Assembly: GCF_007747795.1 (NCBI RefSeq)
Contig: NZ_CP036275.1
Coordinates: forward strand, 2,284,001-2,348,000
Direction of reading: 5' to 3'
Source of the DNA: Maioricimonas rarisocia
GTDB lineage: Bacteria; Planctomycetota; Planctomycetia; Planctomycetales; Planctomycetaceae
Length of the DNA stretch: 64,000 bases
Part shown: positions 60,683-64,000 of the stretch, in pieces
Numbering within the stretch: the stretch's first letter is position 1
Layout: the number at the start of each line of letters is the position of its first letter
The notes under the pieces: generated by a model
Seen by the model: the letters and a program-made list of their open reading frames with translations, nothing else
Databases searched by the model: none
Told to the model about the DNA's origin: nothing
Made by a program: the position numbers and the translations under genes

Positions 60683-61819
60683 TCAATGAGCGTGGCTGTT
60701 CCGCGCTCGTCGTCGACGTCTCAACGCAACACCCGCCAGCACCACCGCAACCGCAGCAAGGTTGCCAACCAGCAGCCAGTTGCGAAACGGCTCCGTTGTC
60801 GCAGCGGTACCGGGTGACGCGGCACTGCGTCCTGAGACATACGCCTCATAGACTTCACTCTGGTCGTTGATCCGGTAGACCTGCGTGCCGTCCGGGATCG
60901 ACGGGTGCTCGAAGAATCCGTCGGGAAAGTCGGGCGAAAGCGTCACTTCGTCAACGTGAATGGTGCGGACAATCGTCTGGTGCTGCTGCTGGTGCTTCGC
61001 GATCCCGAAGCTGTCATAGCGAATAGTCTCTGCAGTTACCGGAAACCAGACGCCATCGGCAAGTTGAGTCCACGCGGTCACCCACCCCTCAGCGACCGGG
61101 ATCGAATCGGAAACTCGACCGATATACCCTTTCAGATGAACGGGCAACAGGTTTCTCTCGTGCGCGAGCCAGTAGTCCCACCTCGCGATCATCTTGTCGT
61201 TGCTGACGCGGACGATATCAATTCGAACATGGGTGCAGTCCAACCCGTCGTACTCTTCGCGCCCGAGAACTCGTGCGACCACCGTCTTGTTCGGGAGAGG
61301 GGAGTCTTCGGGGCGTTCAGCAGCAATTGCGGAATCACCGAGCAGATACGTCGAGAGCCTGACGTTGCGGGGATCCACCGTGAACGACAGAAGCCGATGT
61401 GGATAAACCGCACGCGAGTGGTTGTGCAGGCCGTCGTAAATGTTCACCAGCGGATCGTCCGCTCCAACGTACGTCGACGTCCCGTCAAAAATGCTCAACT
61501 GGTACGTAGCAGTTGTACGAGCCGGCGACTGGAACTCCCCGCTTGCCTCAACCCGGGTCTTTCCTCCTGTCCGACTGAAACGGACCTGCTCGAGGGATTG
61601 CGTGACGCGGGAAGTGTTCGGGTCCTCCGGGTGTACGGGACGCGTGTCGGTGTACGCGACCTCGATCTTGGCGTCGATGTCATCGTAGGCCGCCTCATAC
61701 ACCTGAAGATCCGCGACCAGTGCCGCGATCCCTGGGGACGTGTCGTGCGAATCAGCGGCCTGAAGTGGCGAGCAGAAGCCGCTGACGAGCGCAATCAGAT
61801 AGAGCAGGAAGCGTTGCAT
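60683..61819 (-). CDS. Exported protein with C-terminal membrane anchor
   Basis: 378 residues. Signal peptide MQRFLLYLIALVSGFCSPLQA; a long beta-rich body (residues about 30-330) in which SRVTQSLEQVRFSRTGGKTRVEAS and LPVHLKGYIGRV give a LolA/outer-membrane-lipoprotein-carrier flavour; a C-terminal helix (RNWLLVGNLAAVAVVLAGVAL) and an arginine-rich tail. No family confirmed. ATG 61819 lacks a good ribosome site; longer frame upstream has no signal peptide. Fourth cluster gene by position in transcription order. Confidence 0.75.
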   Translation of the reverse strand: MQRFLLYLIALVSGFCSPLQAADSHDTSPGIAALVADLQVYEAAYDDIDAKIEVAYTDTRPVHPEDPNTSRVTQSLEQVRFSRTGGKTRVEASGEFQSPARTTATYQLSIFDGTSTYVGADDPLVNIYDGLHNHSRAVYPHRLLSFTVDPRNVRLSTYLLGDSAIAAERPEDSPLPNKTVVARVLGREEYDGLDCTHVRIDIVRVSNDKMIARWDYWLAHERNLLPVHLKGYIGRVSDSIPVAEGWVTAWTQLADGVWFPVTAETIRYDSFGIAKHQQQHQTIVRTIHVDEVTLSPDFPDGFFEHPSIPDGTQVYRINDQSEVYEAYVSGRSAASPGTAATTEPFRNWLLVGNLAAVAVVLAGVALRRRRRARNSHAH

Positions 61820-62037
61820 TGCTTGGGGCCATTCGGTTCGCGTGTCGCGCTGTTTGCGACGCGTTGGGGCGCATGTCCGACGTTCGCCCCTGTTCAAGGC
61901 TGGCGGTCTGGTCAACGCTGGTGGACTGGACGACGCCGATAATCGCCGGGTGTCATGTGGCGGTAGGACGTGCGTGCACGGGGCCGGGGGACTTACGACC
62001 TTCGACTTCTGTGCCCGGGCCGCTCGCATACGCCGTC

Positions 62038-62529
62038 TCAGTCACTGCATGTGTGAGTCTGCGTCGGCGCTTCGGTGGCTGTCTCATCGGCCGGACCTTC
62101 GCACTCGCAATCCGTGACGTCGCACTCGTTCTCAAAGTCCTCTTCAGGAATGAACTCGCAGTACCACAGTTTCGGAGGATGGCAGTTGTCCAGCACCACC
62201 GGCGGGTCAAGCGGTTCAGCGACGCAGGTGTCGTTCGCGGTGTTTTCGTGAACGATGCAGGCTTTGATGACCCGGTCGTTCCCACTCTGGGATACGGTGC
62301 AGTAGTACCCGAAGTCTCCGTCGGGGTCGAATGTTCCGTTCGGAGCACGTTCCCGCATCCGGTCTGTGACACCGGCGATACAGAATCCGCACAATGCCCG
62401 CTCGAGGCAGCGTGAACCATTGACGGTTTCGTTCCCACTTCCCTGCCCGAACGTCACCGAGGCCAGAAGTGCTGAAGCAGCAAGGACGAACGGAACCACC
62501 GGGACAGCAGACTGAATGAAACGCTTCAT
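62038..62529 (-). CDS. Exported cysteine-rich protein of unknown function
   Basis: 163 residues. Signal peptide MKRFIQSAVPVVPFVLAASALLASVTFGQ; the mature part has eleven cysteines (RCLERALCGFC, GYYCTVSQ, DTCVAEP, NCHPPKLWYCEF, NECDVTDCECEG) suggesting disulfide pairing outside the cell. GGAA precedes ATG 62529. It sits 44 bp after the DUF1573-like gene and 218 bp before the next. No family recognised. Confidence 0.78.
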   Translation of the reverse strand: MKRFIQSAVPVVPFVLAASALLASVTFGQGSGNETVNGSRCLERALCGFCIAGVTDRMRERAPNGTFDPDGDFGYYCTVSQSGNDRVIKACIVHENTANDTCVAEPLDPPVVLDNCHPPKLWYCEFIPEEDFENECDVTDCECEGPADETATEAPTQTHTCSD

Positions 62530-62573
62530 TGATTCATTTCCGTGTAGAAGTACCTGGGGGAAGTGACTGCGAA

Positions 62574-63623
62574 CTAACGCCCGGGGTCATCGGTGAATGT
62601 CGCGTCCAGAAGAAGTGCAGGTCCGTCCGGTCTCACCGAGAGAGCCAGACGTTTCGTGGCATCGCCGGAAGAAAGAATGTCCTTCACTTTCAGAGTCAGC
62701 GAAAACACGTGGGGTTGAACACGCGTGGCGCTGGCAATGTGGACCCCATCGGGCAGTCTTCCCTCGGTAACGCCGCCCGGCGGTGACCCTTCGCGGCGGT
62801 CGACAACGATGACGGAGAACTCGTTTCGTTCCGCAGTTGCAGTGAGCTGGTGCGGTGCCACCGAAGCCGCATCCATCACCACAAGAGAAACCGGTACTGT
62901 GACCACGATGTCAGAATCCGGATGAGTGAAGCTGACGGTCTCTTTGAACGGCCCTTTCCACTCCTCTGTGAACGAAAGTTCCCATTCAGAGTCGCGTCCG
63001 TCTGTCGCGAGCTGGCGAACACGCATCACGTCCGGGGCGTCCACCACAATATCAGCCGGGGAACTCGAGAGGGGCAGCAGGTCGGTGAGCGACACCGATA
63101 GGCGCAGCGGACTCGGCACAGCGCCGGTCGCGAGTTGTGTCCGGGATATCGAGGCCGGTGTCACCGCGAGGGGCGTGTGGGAGCTCGCCTGGACGATGCA
63201 TGAAGCGGTGCGCACTCCACCCGATCCGGCGGCTTCGAAGTGAATCGTTGCCTTGCGATCCGCTCCAGGAGTGTCGGGAAGATCCAGCGATACATCGCAC
63301 TGCTGGGTCCCGTGTGGCGGGATCGTGAACGTCATCGGCGAGAACTCCGTGCATCCGCACGACGGCTTCGCTTTGACTGCCAGCTCTGTTTCGGAATTGT
63401 TGAAAAGCGTGATCTGCCCGGAAAGGTTCGTGCCAGGAACGCCCTGCCCGAGTGCGAACACACGCTTCGTGGCACCGAATTCCGGTTCAGCGTGTGATTG
63501 CTCTGCAGAGTCACAGCCACAGGTGACCAGGCTCAAGCAACAACCCCACACAATCATCCGGCACAACAGGACGGTCGACGTGTGAGTCGATCGACAGGGG
63601 AACGTGTCGCGCAGCATTGTCAT
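62574..63623 (-). CDS. DUF1573-like exported protein
   Basis: 349 residues. The domain VPGTNLSGQITLFNNSETELAVKAKPSCGCTEFSP followed by PHGTQQCDVSL has the DUF1573 signature (SCGCT, conserved Cys pair). Hydrophobic MIVWGCCLSLVTCGC near residue 23 looks like a signal or lipobox; starts at ATG 63623, 63617 or internal 63557 are possible. First gene of the cluster in transcription order; a promoter should lie in 63624-64000. Function of DUF1573 proteins is not known. Confidence 0.8.
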   Translation of the reverse strand: MTMLRDTFPCRSTHTSTVLLCRMIVWGCCLSLVTCGCDSAEQSHAEPEFGATKRVFALGQGVPGTNLSGQITLFNNSETELAVKAKPSCGCTEFSPMTFTIPPHGTQQCDVSLDLPDTPGADRKATIHFEAAGSGGVRTASCIVQASSHTPLAVTPASISRTQLATGAVPSPLRLSVSLTDLLPLSSSPADIVVDAPDVMRVRQLATDGRDSEWELSFTEEWKGPFKETVSFTHPDSDIVVTVPVSLVVMDAASVAPHQLTATAERNEFSVIVVDRREGSPPGGVTEGRLPDGVHIASATRVQPHVFSLTLKVKDILSSGDATKRLALSVRPDGPALLLDATFTDDPGR

Positions 63624-64000
63624 CGCATGCTCGGGGACTGAGAAGGAATGCGACCGGAGGCAGTTGAGGAAAGGGCCGACTGGCAGAGGGTGTCAGGAGG
63701 CAGCGGTCTGAGCGCGTGCCGTTGCAATTGGGGCCGTTGCAACGGCAATCGGGGGGACGTAAGCGGGTGCCATCCCTCAGATAGAGCGGTATCCGAGTCG
63801 CGGCTGGGACATGTTGTCGTCAGCTGCGATGAAACAGGCAGGGGCTGGAGAGAGATTCTCATCGGACGGCCCATCCGATTCTGGCCCTTGATGTCGTCGC
63901 CGCGAACGGGTGCTCGCTGAGAATGGCAACGCAGACATCGGGTGTTAATCGGATGCTAATCGGAATGTGACGTGGTTTCAACGGAGGAGCTTTTAGAATA
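63624..64000. other. Intergenic region upstream of the nine-gene cluster
   Basis: No gene seen. TTAATCGGATG and CTAATCGGAATG form a near-direct repeat at about 63945-63967, and GGAGGAG at about 63982-63988 would position a ribosome on a plus-strand start right at the window edge, so another gene may begin just beyond 64000. Confidence 0.4.

Overview
The window looks like about 64 kb of a planctomycete chromosome. The taxonomic signals are two proteins with the DUF1559 pseudopilin-like architecture, the PVC-type small basic protein, many secreted proteins of unknown function, a Tat-exported Gfo/Idh/MocA oxidoreductase, a sulfatase, Kdo synthesis and a high GC content. These assignments come from recognising motifs by eye; no database search was run. 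I see no prophage, transposase, integrase or CRISPR array.

Layout. 0-4.3 kb: the tail of a 3-dehydroquinate synthase-like gene, two paralogous secreted proteins, the small basic protein and a GH3-family protein. 4.6-12.5 kb: a proline-rich lipoprotein, a two-gene type IIA topoisomerase operon (subunit A then B, minus strand) and three small exported Tyr/Gly/Cys-rich proteins. 13-22.3 kb: an exported Gfo/Idh/MocA oxidoreductase, a zinc-ribbon membrane protein, DUF420, kdsB, pyrG, truB and an exported all-helical protein. 22.8-28.1 kb: tRNA-Leu(CAG) with a clear promoter and terminator, then enolase-superfamily, neutral-ceramidase-like, Tat-exported and creatininase-family genes that suggest small-molecule catabolism. 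28.7-34.5 kb: SUI1/YciH, type-2 glycerate kinase, M29 aminopeptidase, exported PrxQ peroxiredoxin, an SRPBCC plus small membrane protein pair, and miaA. 35.8-46.5 kb: a DnaG-like TOPRIM protein that appears to have lost its catalytic acidic residues, mannose-6-phosphate isomerase, a CsrA-like small protein, a rhomboid-permease-HlyD operon, and a sulfatase. 46.9-47.3 kb: tmRNA (ssrA). 47.4-64 kb: a K+-channel protein, then a long minus-strand run of nine tightly packed, often overlapping genes.

Two things stand out. First, the intergenic spaces from 12.6 to 46.8 kb are filled with a mosaic of short palindromes (called A-F here), roughly 22 copies of the commonest. They have near-constant A-to-B spacing, a repeated 210-bp composite unit and compensatory stem changes. 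They look like a REP/BIME-type family and generate many false open frames. Second, the nine-gene run at 48.8-63.6 kb combines a DUF1573-like protein, a Cys-rich exported protein, an anchored exported protein, three GT-C-like membrane glycosyltransferases, a DUF1559 pseudopilin, a protein with 32 EF-hand-like loops in three ten-loop repeats, and a DUF1559-FGE fusion whose FGE domain lacks one of the two active-site cysteines. Tight packing suggests one transcription unit for a calcium-responsive, glycosylated envelope structure. That is inference, but it is my best candidate for an undescribed system.
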